Of a stretch of DNA of 52,452 nucleotides, positions 18,129 to 26,095 are shown piece by piece (position 1 is the first letter of the stretch; every line of letters starts with the position of its first letter). The stretch is from Sphingobacteriaceae bacterium (GTDB taxonomy: Bacteria; Bacteroidota; Bacteroidia; B-17B0; Aurantibacillaceae). The stretch covers positions 1-52,452 of the forward strand of contig CANGGP010000017.1 of assembly GCA_947453445.1 (NCBI GenBank), given 5' to 3'. A program made the position numbers and the translations under genes. Under the pieces are notes generated by a model. It ran no database searches. It was not told the origin of the DNA and saw only the letters and a program-made list of their open reading frames with translations.

Positions 18129-18300
18129 TTGTTCCTTTTCCATGGCTTAAATTTGACAAGTTAAAGGCGCGACAAGTTAATTTTTTATGCACAATGAGCC
18201 ATTTCATAAACAGGATTTGTGAAGTTCGGTAGGCAATTTAAAGCACTTTTGAACAAGAAAGAAAGCAATCCTCATTTGACGAAAAAAACACGTCAATTTT
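18129..18300 (+). ncRNA. Candidate small RNA from orphan promoter
   Basis: Promoter-like TTG-N16-TAAATTTG (18129-18155) would start an RNA near 18160. The hairpin TTGACG-N9-CGTCAA at 18276-18296 followed by four T could end it at about 140 nt. No protein longer than about 11 residues is encoded. There is no direct evidence for expression. Confidence 0.25.
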
Positions 18301-18453
18301 CATGTTTTGAAATGAATGAATAGGAATGTATTTTGAGAGAGTTTTGATTTTTATTTAAAGGAAATTGAAAAGACCTATTGCTTCATTCACATATAGTTTT
18401 GTAGACTATTGTGCCTTTGTTTTGAAGTATCATTTATGAATTTCCTGTCAATT

Positions 18454-18490
18454 AAAAAGCCTTTAAGAAACTTAAATCTTAAAGGCCTTT
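18454..18490 (-). terminator. Rho-independent terminator of the GldL/GldM-like gene
   Basis: A nine-base stem (CTTAAAGGC/GCCTTTAAG) is flanked on the minus strand by TTTTT and on the plus strand by TTTT, so it can work in both directions. It lies about 20 bases after the stop of the minus-strand gene. Confidence 0.7.
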
Positions 18491-18511
18491 TAAATGTGAA
18501 TGGTTACCGGT

Positions 18512-19534
18512 TTACTGCATCATTAATTGATGCAATGCTGAGGACTCTGCATTTCTAATTTCAGCATTCAACTGATCAAGAGTAAGCACCACAGATGCTA
18601 CAGGTCGGTGGTCAAAGTTGCATTGTTCCCATTCTAATTTTTGGGCATCTTCCACCTCACAACCATTTGTTTCAAGGCCAATGGAGTTGGCAATTTTATT
18701 TTTTATTTCTCCATCGAATAATTTTAATAAACCTTCACGATAGGATATTAGTTTTAATTTCAGTTCTAAGCCCTTACCTGAATTTCCATTACCATCGGTA
18801 CCTAACATAATGAAAGTTGGCGTGTCATAATCACCCTTAGCGGCTAGGGCATAAAGATCAATGCCTTTGCTTAAGTCTAATTGAGGATCTTGAGGCTTTG
18901 CGGCTTTAATTATTTCTATTTTAAGATCTGTGATGTAGGCGATAAGTTCATCTGACATTGATTTGATTTTTAGTGCATTTTCTTTTTTAATGCTATCTAA
19001 TTCAAGTTTGTTAATGAGGCTGCTGTTGCCTTGATTTGTTTTTTCAGTTTGACTAAGTATAGATTGGTCGATAAAACTCAAACCATTTAATACATGCGAA
19101 GGCAATGAATTCCAGCGTATTAGGATATAACTCGATAAAGTAAAATAAATCACAAGGAATCTAATTCCCGCTGACTTTTTATTCTCATCCGTTTCCCCTT
19201 TATTATATATAAAGTAAAAAATGAGTAAAATGATATTGAGAGGGATCAGGATTTTTACAAAGGGTAAACCTGCACCAGGCCAATGCATGATCTTAAAGAG
19301 GCCAAAAACAACTTGCAACAATAATGAAATTGTCAACACAATAATAAAGTTCTTTTCACTCGAAGTGCGGGCTAAATCTATTGACGATTTAAGCGAGAAT
19401 AAAAGATATAATAAAACTAGTAAGCTGCCAACAATGATCAATACACTCGCGCCGGGCCAATGCATGATTTTAAAAACAGAGCCAATAAACAGTGATAAGG
19501 CGCCTAAATTGCCCAATGATTTTGAAATGTTCAT
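18512..19534 (-). CDS. GldL-GldM-like fusion protein with duplicated GldL motif
   Basis: A 340-residue protein that combines features of the two T9SS/gliding motor proteins. Residues 7-110 hold four hydrophobic helices arranged as two hairpins, each with an identical FKIMHWPGA (21-29 and 80-88), the hallmark of GldL. A fifth helix (about 123-140, IRFLVIYFTLSSYILIRW) leads into a periplasmic region (141-340). Its end resembles GldM domain 1: SYREGLLKLF (264-273), WEQCNFDHRPVASVVLTL (302-319) and LNAEIRNAESSALHQL (322-337). The later GldM domains and the long cytoplasmic GldL tail are absent. The acidic residue in GldL's second helix, thought to carry protons, has no counterpart in helices 2 or 4. 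It is a lone gene with its own terminator. Its role is unknown; homology to GldL/GldM is judged from motifs. Confidence 0.75.
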   Translation of the reverse strand: MNISKSLGNLGALSLFIGSVFKIMHWPGASVLIIVGSLLVLLYLLFSLKSSIDLARTSSEKNFIIVLTISLLLQVVFGLFKIMHWPGAGLPFVKILIPLNIILLIFYFIYNKGETDENKKSAGIRFLVIYFTLSSYILIRWNSLPSHVLNGLSFIDQSILSQTEKTNQGNSSLINKLELDSIKKENALKIKSMSDELIAYITDLKIEIIKAAKPQDPQLDLSKGIDLYALAAKGDYDTPTFIMLGTDGNGNSGKGLELKLKLISYREGLLKLFDGEIKNKIANSIGLETNGCEVEDAQKLEWEQCNFDHRPVASVVLTLDQLNAEIRNAESSALHQLMMQ

Positions 19535-19866
19535 GTTGTATAGTTTAAAATTATTCCTACTCGTTTGGCTTTTCGGTATCGCCTCGTTTTTGAAAGGGTT
19601 TCTGACTCCCTATCAAATCTAAAAGAAAATAAATTAAAAGCAAAAAATTACAACTAATAATTGCAATTTGTTCAAAATTGCCTATCGCTTAAATTTGCAC
19701 GAAGTGGGTGTAGATTTCTGCTAATGCGTTGGCATTAGACTTCATCTATTAGCTTTTATGTTAAAGGTAATTCAACTAAGGTTAAAGGTAAAAATATCTT
19801 AAGGTGTTAATTAGCGAGATTACTCCAAACCTTATTTAAAGTAACAATAAATGATTTTATAGAAAA
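19535..19866 (+). other. 332-bp intergenic region with orphan promoter and structured RNA candidate
   Basis: No gene-like frame. It contains a plus-strand promoter with ideal spacing (TTG 19668-19670, TAAATTTG 19690-19697) followed by a nested hairpin (19711-19748). The part near 19800-19866 is AT-rich with no further feature that I can see. Confidence 0.55.
19668..19756 (+). ncRNA. Candidate small RNA with nested hairpin
   Basis: TTG-N19-TAAATTTG (19668-19697) would start transcription around 19701. Directly after it, CTAATGC-GTTG-GCATTAG (19721-19738) forms a tight hairpin enclosed by TAGAT/ATCTA (19711-19715 and 19744-19748). No terminator with a T-run is evident and no protein is encoded. 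Confidence 0.3.
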
Positions 19867-21381
19867 TTACAAATGAATAAATTTACCATAATACACTGAT
19901 TTTTTATCGCTGATTTGGTAAAAATAAACTCCGGATTTTAATTTGCTTATATCAATACTTGTTGAGTTTAGCGTGTTTTTGCTTTCTAATATATCAGCAC
20001 CGTTAAGGTCACTAATTTTTAAATTATATCCTTCGCTAAATGGTAAATCAAAACGAATTTGATTGGTTGCAGGATTGGGAAAACAACGGGCAATATTTTT
20101 TAAAAGCTTTCCGTTTTCAATTATACCAACGGTTTCTACTTCTCCATTGGCATTGAGTTTAAGTAAGAAGCTCTCCATGATATTTGGAATTGGTGCTTCA
20201 AGAATATTATATCTTAAACCGGAAATTAAACAACCTCCATCAGTTGTAAAACCTATACTTTTAGGATAATAGAACATATCAATACCATACTCTTTAGCCC
20301 AAATAATGTTCCCCATTGTATCTAATTTATTCACGTACATATTTGTGAGTTGATTTTGATTTAAAAAAGGAATATTAAAATCACATGAGAAGCATCCCAA
20401 AGTAAGTATCTCTTTTCCATTATAATCAACGTTGTTTAAATTACTTACATAGCCAGCATTGAGGCCTGCATTAGCAATCACGTTTGTTTTAAGAACATGA
20501 TTATTATTATCTATAATACTGTTAATCATGTATTGTAATGTATAAGACATATTAACTGCGGTATTTAAGCTATTGCCAATAAGAATAGATTTTGTTTTGC
20601 TTAAAGGAATTGTTTTTGAGTAATTTTTTAGCAAACCTAGCTTTCCATAAGAATAATTTGAATAAACACTATCGATTTCCTTACAGTTAATAATATTTAA
20701 TGAGGAATCAAGTACTAATTTTTCTGCATGTATTGATGAATTGGCGCAGGTTGGGAGAGAGAAGCCTGTTATAATTAATTTATTTTGAAATAAGCTTAGT
20801 TCTGTAATTCCACCGTGAAGAAGCGTTGAATCTGTTTTTTGCAATTGAGAATTTAGTGCGTATATTTTTGAAAATTGGGATTGACTAATAGATGCTTGAG
20901 AATAAAAAGTATAAAAGACCCCATTCTGTTCCACTACTTTTGCGTTTAAAATATCAAAACTTAATGGTTCAGAAATTTTATAAGTAGAGAGGTGTGTGTA
21001 ATTTGTATCAAGTTCCATGATTGCCAATTGCTTCCTGACCGGTGTAAATAAAGTATCGGTATAGACAGCTGCCCAATAAAGCTTGTTGTTTTTTCGGATT
21101 GGCTTATTGTAAGGAAAAAATGTGTTTTGAAATTTAACACTATCTATTAAATTTTGACTCTTATCAAAGAATAATACCTGTGCATAATTGAATTTGTTAA
21201 GTGAATTAGAAACACAATTTAAAACTGCATAAGTATTTTGATTATTTGAATTTACGATTTCTGAATAATATTTAGGTTGGTCAGATTGCAACAAACCAAA
21301 ATATTGACCAAAATTTTGACTAAAAAGGATGTTACAAAAGTAATTTATAAGGATAAATGCAAATAATATTCTTTTCGACAT
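19867..21381 (-). CDS. Secreted protein with T9SS type A C-terminal sorting domain
   Basis: A 504-residue protein with a signal peptide (1-21, ends LFSQ). The central part has no catalytic motif but contains repeated beta-strand segments with WAKEYG, GGCLISGLRYN typical of beta-propeller-like T9SS cargo. The last 75 residues form a type A sorting domain: CFPNPATNQIRFDLP, YNLKISDLNGADILESKN and DISKLKSGVYFYQISDK, ending GKFIHL. The domain directs export through the T9SS and is removed on the cell surface. It lies upstream of the GldL/GldM-like gene on the same strand, but more than 300 bp away, so a shared transcript is not evident. Confidence 0.85.
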   Translation of the reverse strand: MSKRILFAFILINYFCNILFSQNFGQYFGLLQSDQPKYYSEIVNSNNQNTYAVLNCVSNSLNKFNYAQVLFFDKSQNLIDSVKFQNTFFPYNKPIRKNNKLYWAAVYTDTLFTPVRKQLAIMELDTNYTHLSTYKISEPLSFDILNAKVVEQNGVFYTFYSQASISQSQFSKIYALNSQLQKTDSTLLHGGITELSLFQNKLIITGFSLPTCANSSIHAEKLVLDSSLNIINCKEIDSVYSNYSYGKLGLLKNYSKTIPLSKTKSILIGNSLNTAVNMSYTLQYMINSIIDNNNHVLKTNVIANAGLNAGYVSNLNNVDYNGKEILTLGCFSCDFNIPFLNQNQLTNMYVNKLDTMGNIIWAKEYGIDMFYYPKSIGFTTDGGCLISGLRYNILEAPIPNIMESFLLKLNANGEVETVGIIENGKLLKNIARCFPNPATNQIRFDLPFSEGYNLKISDLNGADILESKNTLNSTSIDISKLKSGVYFYQISDKKSVYYGKFIHL

Positions 21382-21514
21382 TAATTGAATGTAGAATTAA
21401 TATCTTATCATATTCAATACAATTTTTGAATTAAAACTAATAATGATTGTGCCATCGATTTTACTGAGTGAGTAAAAAGTGTTGGTAGCATTTTATGTAC
21501 CATTTGTAAAGCAA

Positions 21515-22291
21515 TTAATTCTGAAAACCACCCCACGCCTTATTCAAAGTATCCAAAAACACTTTTGAATCTTGCGCTCCCGACACCGCATATTTTCTGT
21601 CAAACACAAAAAAGGGTACACCTGTAACGCCAATTTGTTCTGCCTCTTGCAAATCGGTTAAAACTTCTTTAGCAAATTGTTTGCTTGCCAACATGCTTCT
21701 TAAATTGGTTTCATCTAAACCAATGGCTTTTCCCAGTTCAACGAGCACATTGTGATCGGCGGTGTTTTTGCCGTCAATAAAATAAGCCTTAAACAATTGT
21801 TCTTCGGCGGCATCACCTTTTCCTTGTGATTTGGCATACTGAATTAAACGGTGGGCGTCGAATGAATTGGCCACAACGGCTTTGTCGAAATGATAATTTA
21901 ATCCTACTTCTTTGGCCATACCTACAACATAATCCATTGTTTCTTTGGTTCTTTCCATGCTCCAGCCTTTGGTTTCGGCCAAATATTGCATGGTGTTTTT
22001 ATTGGGATCAGTAACCATATCAGGGTTTAATTGAAAACTCTTCCAAACAATTTCTATTTGGTCTTTCGCTTTAAACAATGCCAATGCACTTTCAAATTTT
22101 CGTTTGCCGATGTAGCAAAATGGGCACATTACATCAGACCAGATTTCAACTTTCATTTTTTTAACGGTTTTAGGGGTTGTGGTTGAATCCTCTAGTTCGG
22201 CAAATTTGGTAGTACTATTTTGTGAACATGCTGTGATTGAAACAAGTAAACAAGCACCCGCCAAAAGTTTGATGTGATTAAAGGAAATCAT
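21515..22291 (-). CDS. DsbA/FrnE-like thioredoxin-fold lipoprotein
   Basis: A 258-residue protein. From the ATG at 22291 the N-terminus is a lipoprotein signal with lipobox Cys in SITACSQ. The remainder (about 45-255) matches the FrnE-like DsbA family (2-hydroxychromene-2-carboxylate isomerase type): VEIWSDVMCPFCYIGKRKFE with the CxxC site, YLAETKGWS, SFDAHRLIQYAK, LFKAYFIDGKNTAD, and VTGVPFFVFDRKYAVSGAQ with the cis-Pro. Most FrnE proteins are cytosolic; here a lipid anchor would place it outside the inner membrane, where it could act on disulfides. The frame extends 15 codons further upstream without a better signal. Confidence 0.88.
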   Translation of the reverse strand: MISFNHIKLLAGACLLVSITACSQNSTTKFAELEDSTTTPKTVKKMKVEIWSDVMCPFCYIGKRKFESALALFKAKDQIEIVWKSFQLNPDMVTDPNKNTMQYLAETKGWSMERTKETMDYVVGMAKEVGLNYHFDKAVVANSFDAHRLIQYAKSQGKGDAAEEQLFKAYFIDGKNTADHNVLVELGKAIGLDETNLRSMLASKQFAKEVLTDLQEAEQIGVTGVPFFVFDRKYAVSGAQDSKVFLDTLNKAWGGFQN

Positions 22292-22390
22292 TCTACGAAT
22301 TAAGTTATTTTGATTTGCATTTGAAAATGAATGCACAAGACTATTTCAAAAAATCGTTAAACCTTCTAACTTCGTGAAAAATAATAAGCC

Positions 22391-23473
22391 ATGGATGCCT
22401 TGAAGGAAATGTTTAATAAAGGATTTTATGAATTGCTAGCAGGGCAGATAAGAAATGTAGAACCCGACTTTTCACACAAGTTATTTATAAAAGATGTTTG
22501 TTTTGATTTAGCGCAGCGTAGCTTAAATGAACGCTTGCGATATACTTCTGTTATTTTAAATAAATATTTGCCGCATCAGTACCCGAAAAATTTAAACTTG
22601 TTAAAGTCTGTGATACCCCATATGCCGGGCTCTTACACCAATTTGTTGTTTCCTGATTATGTGGCTCAATTTGGACAACACGATTTTGATACTTCTTTGG
22701 AGGCCTTAAAACATTTTACACAATTTGGTTCATCGGAGTTTGCCATTCGCGTATTTTTGAAAAAGGATTTTAAACGCACCATCAAGGTAATGGAAAAGTG
22801 GTCGAAAGATCATAACCACCATGTGCGACGATTGGCTTCAGAGGGCAGCAGGCCGCGTTTGCCTTGGTCGTTTAAGTTGGATGCCGTGATCCAAGATCCA
22901 AGTTTAACAAGCAATATATTAAACAATTTAAAAGCCGATTCGGTATTGTATGTGCGCAAATCGGTTGCCAATCATTTAAATGATATTTCGAAAGAACATC
23001 CCGATTACATGCTGAATTTGGTGCAAAAATGGGATGTTTCGAATGCCCACAGCGCCTGGATTATCAAGCATGCCAGCAGGACATTAATAAAAAAGGGGCA
23101 TGCCGGAAGTTTGGCTGTTTTTAATTTTGAGAAAAATCCAAAATTAAAAGTGAAGGCGTTAAAATTACAATCCAATCAAATAAAATTGGGTGAGTATTTG
23201 TCTTTTGAATTTGATATTGTTTCGGAGAAAAATAAAAATCAAAAATTGGTGGTTGATTATCTGATTCATTATCGAAAAAAGTCGGGTGAATTATCGCCAA
23301 AAGTTTTTAAGTTAAAGGAAGTGGATTTGGGTGCGCAACAAAATATGCACTTTGCAAAAAAACAGTTGATTAAAGATTTCACCACGCGCAAACATTATCC
23401 GGGAAAACATTTGCTTGAAATTCAAGTGAACGGCCAGCGTTTGTTGTCTTCTGCCTTTGAAATCATTGCTTAA
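22391..23473 (+). CDS. DNA alkylation repair protein, AlkC-like
   Basis: A 360-residue protein. Residues about 1-250 are HEAT-like helical repeats with VRRLASEGSRPRLPWS (about 144-159), a signature of the AlkC group of DNA glycosylases that remove N3-alkylpurines such as 3-methyladenine. Repeated VRKSVANHLNDISKEHP fits HEAT repeats. Residues about 265-360 form a beta-rich C-terminal domain (LGEYLSFEFDIVSEKNKNQKLVVDYLIHYRK, KHLLEIQVNGQRL), like the Ig-like domain described for AlkC. A TAACTTCG 17 bases upstream is an imperfect -7 element. No alkylation-response regulator is adjacent. Confidence 0.82.
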   Translation: MDALKEMFNKGFYELLAGQIRNVEPDFSHKLFIKDVCFDLAQRSLNERLRYTSVILNKYLPHQYPKNLNLLKSVIPHMPGSYTNLLFPDYVAQFGQHDFDTSLEALKHFTQFGSSEFAIRVFLKKDFKRTIKVMEKWSKDHNHHVRRLASEGSRPRLPWSFKLDAVIQDPSLTSNILNNLKADSVLYVRKSVANHLNDISKEHPDYMLNLVQKWDVSNAHSAWIIKHASRTLIKKGHAGSLAVFNFEKNPKLKVKALKLQSNQIKLGEYLSFEFDIVSEKNKNQKLVVDYLIHYRKKSGELSPKVFKLKEVDLGAQQNMHFAKKQLIKDFTTRKHYPGKHLLEIQVNGQRLLSSAFEIIA

Positions 23474-23540
23474 GAATTGGTTTTTTAACTTGGTATATTT
23501 CTATAATTTCTTTTTACATTTAATACATGATCTTTATAAA

Positions 23541-25175
23541 ATGAATGCACCAACCCTAAAAAAACAATGTTTATTTTTTGCTGTGATGCTCATTAACTTG
23601 GCATTTACAGCCCAGTCGAAATACAACCACTTGGATTCATTAAAAGGAACATACTCTGCTGCCCGCTCGTGGTGGGATGTTCGGCATTATGATTTACATG
23701 TTGATTTTAATGCACGCGACAGTTCAGTGAGCGGTTTTAATGTCATTCGTTACTTGGTACTTGAATCAAAAAGTGTGATGCAAATTGATTTGTTAGAACC
23801 CTTAAAAATTGACAGCATTGTGCAAAATGGAAAATTGCTTGAATATAGAAAGGATGGTCCTGCTTATTTCCTAAATTTAAAGGAAGCACAAATAAAAAAC
23901 AGTCGGCAAAACATTGTTGTGTATTACCATGGTAAGCCCAAAGTGGCGGTGAATCCGCCTTGGGATGGCGGCATTGTTTGGAAAAAAGATACAAATAAAA
24001 AACCATGGGTTTCTGTGGCTTGCCAAGGTATGGCGGCCAGGGTGTGGTTTCCGAACAAGGACCATATGGCTGATGAGGCCGACAGTGCCGATATGTATTT
24101 TTCTTGTCAAAATGATTTGATCTGTGTATCTAACGGTCGTCTGGTTGGTGTAAATCAATGGCATGGGAAATTACAATACCATTGGCAGGTTGTAAATCCT
24201 ATCAACAATTATAATATCATTCCCTACATTGGTGATTATGCAAATATTCAAGATACTTTGAAAGGTAAAGCCGGTATTTTGCCTATTAATTATTGGGTAT
24301 TGTCTGGTAATTATGAAAAGGCCAAAGTGCATTTTAAACAAGTTAAAAGTATGCTCAGGTGTTTTGAAGATTGGTTTGGTCCTTATCCTTTTTACGAAGA
24401 TGGTTACAAATTAGTGGAGGCACCCTATTTAGGGATGGAGCATCAAAGTGCAACGGCATATGGCAACAATTACGGAAATGGTTATTTGGGTAGGGATTTG
24501 TCGCGCACCGGATGGGGTTTAAAATGGGATTTTATTATTGTACATGAATCGGGACATGAGTGGTTTGGGAATAATATATCAGCCAAGGATGTGGCAGATG
24601 ATTGGATACACGAAAGTTTTACGGCTTATTCTGAAAATTTGTATGTAGAATATTTATTTGGAAAAGCTGCAGGTGCTGAATATGTTATAGGCACCCGACA
24701 ATCAATTATGAACAACGAAAAAATTATTGGTGATTATGATGTTAACAATGGCAGTTCGGGTGATTTGTATTACAAGGGCGCCAATTTATTGCATACAATT
24801 CGTCAATTGTGTAACAACGACAGTGTTTGGAAAGCTATGTTACAAGGATTAAACCAAACATTTTGGCATCAAACAGTAAGCAGTAAACAAATAGAAAATT
24901 ACATGTCCACTTTTTTAAAAATGGATTTAAGTAAAGTGTTTGATCAATATTTGCGTGAAACCAAAGTGCCGGTTTTTGAATATTATTTTAAGAAAGATCA
25001 ATTGTATTACCGTTGGAATGTTTGTATTAAGGATTTTAATATGCCTTTGAAAGTTAAAATTGGAGAGCAAACTGAATTGTTGCAGGTAACAGATCGTTGG
25101 TTGAAAATGAAAGTGAATTCAAATGAATTGAATGTTGATGTGAATTTTTACGTGTTCAGCAAGAAAATAAAATAA
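23541..25175 (+). CDS. M1-family zinc aminopeptidase, exported
   Basis: A 544-residue peptidase. A signal peptide (1-24, ends FTAQ) is seen when the ATG at 23541 is used; the frame is open 28 codons further upstream, but that overlaps the previous gene. The N-terminal beta domain (about 40-230) is followed by the catalytic domain: YLGMEHQSA (the exopeptidase GxMEN-like loop, here GMEHQ), zinc site HESGH (H335, E336, H339) with third ligand E358 in WIHESFTAY, and DLYYKGANLLHTIR with the catalytic Tyr. It removes N-terminal residues from peptides, probably in the periplasm. The C-terminal helical domain is shortened, and no T9SS signal is present. Confidence 0.9.
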   Translation: MNAPTLKKQCLFFAVMLINLAFTAQSKYNHLDSLKGTYSAARSWWDVRHYDLHVDFNARDSSVSGFNVIRYLVLESKSVMQIDLLEPLKIDSIVQNGKLLEYRKDGPAYFLNLKEAQIKNSRQNIVVYYHGKPKVAVNPPWDGGIVWKKDTNKKPWVSVACQGMAARVWFPNKDHMADEADSADMYFSCQNDLICVSNGRLVGVNQWHGKLQYHWQVVNPINNYNIIPYIGDYANIQDTLKGKAGILPINYWVLSGNYEKAKVHFKQVKSMLRCFEDWFGPYPFYEDGYKLVEAPYLGMEHQSATAYGNNYGNGYLGRDLSRTGWGLKWDFIIVHESGHEWFGNNISAKDVADDWIHESFTAYSENLYVEYLFGKAAGAEYVIGTRQSIMNNEKIIGDYDVNNGSSGDLYYKGANLLHTIRQLCNNDSVWKAMLQGLNQTFWHQTVSSKQIENYMSTFLKMDLSKVFDQYLRETKVPVFEYYFKKDQLYYRWNVCIKDFNMPLKVKIGEQTELLQVTDRWLKMKVNSNELNVDVNFYVFSKKIK

Positions 25176-25249
25176 AACGGGGTAGAATGTATGGGTTAAT
25201 CCAACTCACAAAATTAACCTTGGATTTACATTCTACCTCCGTTTTTTTT
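25174..25249 (+). terminator. Long-stem terminator of the M1 peptidase gene
   Basis: AAAACGGGGTAGAATGTA pairs with TACATTCTACCTCCGTTTT across a loop of roughly 35 bases, and is followed by eight T (25242-25249). It begins within the stop codon. Confidence 0.75.
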
Positions 25250-25374
25250 AGAACATAAATAGACAAATAAGTTATACAATAATGATGCCAGAATCGGGGA
25301 AAGGAATGTTTACTGAATCTTCAGTGAAACGGAATACATTCATTAAAAATTGAAAATTAAAAATTCAAAATTGA

Positions 25375-26022
25375 TTATTTTTTCAAGGCTTGAATGGTGG
25401 CTTTAGGATTTGTTGAAGAAAACACTGTATTTCCGGCCACCAATACATCGGCGCCGCACTCGAGCAATTGTTTGTAGTTATTTAAATCCACACCTCCATC
25501 AATTTCAATTAATGCGCTTGAATTGTGTTTTTGAATGAGGGCTTTTAAATCTTTTACTTTTTGGTAGGTGTTTTGAATAAATTTTTGTCCGCCGAAACCA
25601 GGATTTACACTCATCACACAAACAAGGTCGATATCGGCAATTGTGTTTTCAAGCAAAGAAATTGAGCTATGCGGATTAATGGCCACACCGGCTTTCATAC
25701 CATGGCTTTTAATATTTTGAATACTGCGGTGTAAATGCGTGCAAGCCTCTAGATGTACCGATAACACATGGGCCCCGGCATCTTTAAAAGCTGTTACATA
25801 ACGATCAGGATCAACTATCATTAAATGCACATCCAATGGTTTTTTAGCATGTTTTTGAATGGCTTTTAAAACCGGAAAACCAAAAGAAATATTGGGAACA
25901 AAAACCCCATCCATAATATCCACATGAAACCAATCGGCTTCACTTTCATTGATCATGTTTATGTCTCTTTCGAGATTTGCGAAATCGGCTGAAAGTATTG
26001 AAGGGGCTATGAGATGTGGCAT
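25375..26022 (-). CDS. rpe: Ribulose-phosphate 3-epimerase
   Basis: A 215-residue (beta/alpha)8 enzyme that interconverts ribulose 5-phosphate and xylulose 5-phosphate in the pentose phosphate and related pathways. Signatures: IAPSILSADFANLERDI (5-21), DWFHVDIMDGVFVPNISFG (metal-binding His/Asp), DVHLMIVDPDRY, VMSVNPGFGGQKF and EIDGGVDLNN. The length is normal. It is monocistronic, with a good promoter (26040-26069). Confidence 0.96.
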   Translation of the reverse strand: MPHLIAPSILSADFANLERDINMINESEADWFHVDIMDGVFVPNISFGFPVLKAIQKHAKKPLDVHLMIVDPDRYVTAFKDAGAHVLSVHLEACTHLHRSIQNIKSHGMKAGVAINPHSSISLLENTIADIDLVCVMSVNPGFGGQKFIQNTYQKVKDLKALIQKHNSSALIEIDGGVDLNNYKQLLECGADVLVAGNTVFSSTNPKATIQALKK

Positions 26023-26039
26023 GTAAAAAAATTAAAGGT

Positions 26040-26069
26040 CAAAATTAGAGATAAGCCTGCACAATTCAA
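26040..26069 (-). promoter_or_regulatory. rpe promoter (-33 TTTG, -7 TAATTTTG)
   Basis: On the minus strand TTG (26069-26067) and TAATTTTG (26047-26040) are 19 bases apart, an excellent match to the Bacteroidota promoter. The ATG follows 17 bases later. Confidence 0.7.
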
Positions 26070-26095
26070 ACACAAAAAGTGACAAAGTACAAGCA

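Larger units (their letters stand above)
17972..18511 (+). other. 540-bp intergenic region with orphan promoter and hairpins
   Basis: No open frame of meaningful length. It holds an orphan plus-strand promoter-like pair (TTG 18129-18131, TAAATTTG 18148-18155), a direct repeat ACAAGTTAA just after it (two copies 16 bp apart), a hairpin TTGACG/CGTCAA at 18276-18296 followed by TTTT, and the bidirectional terminator of the downstream minus-strand gene. Confidence 0.6.

Noticed and set aside
23457-23540. Upstream extension of the M1 peptidase frame overlapping the AlkC-like gene
   Set aside because: The 28 extra residues do not resemble the family, and the ATG at 23541 starts a proper signal peptide.
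25305-25340. ACTGAA-TC-TTCAGT hairpin downstream of rpe
   Set aside because: The stem has no following T-run in either direction, so I do not call it a terminator, and no other function is evident.
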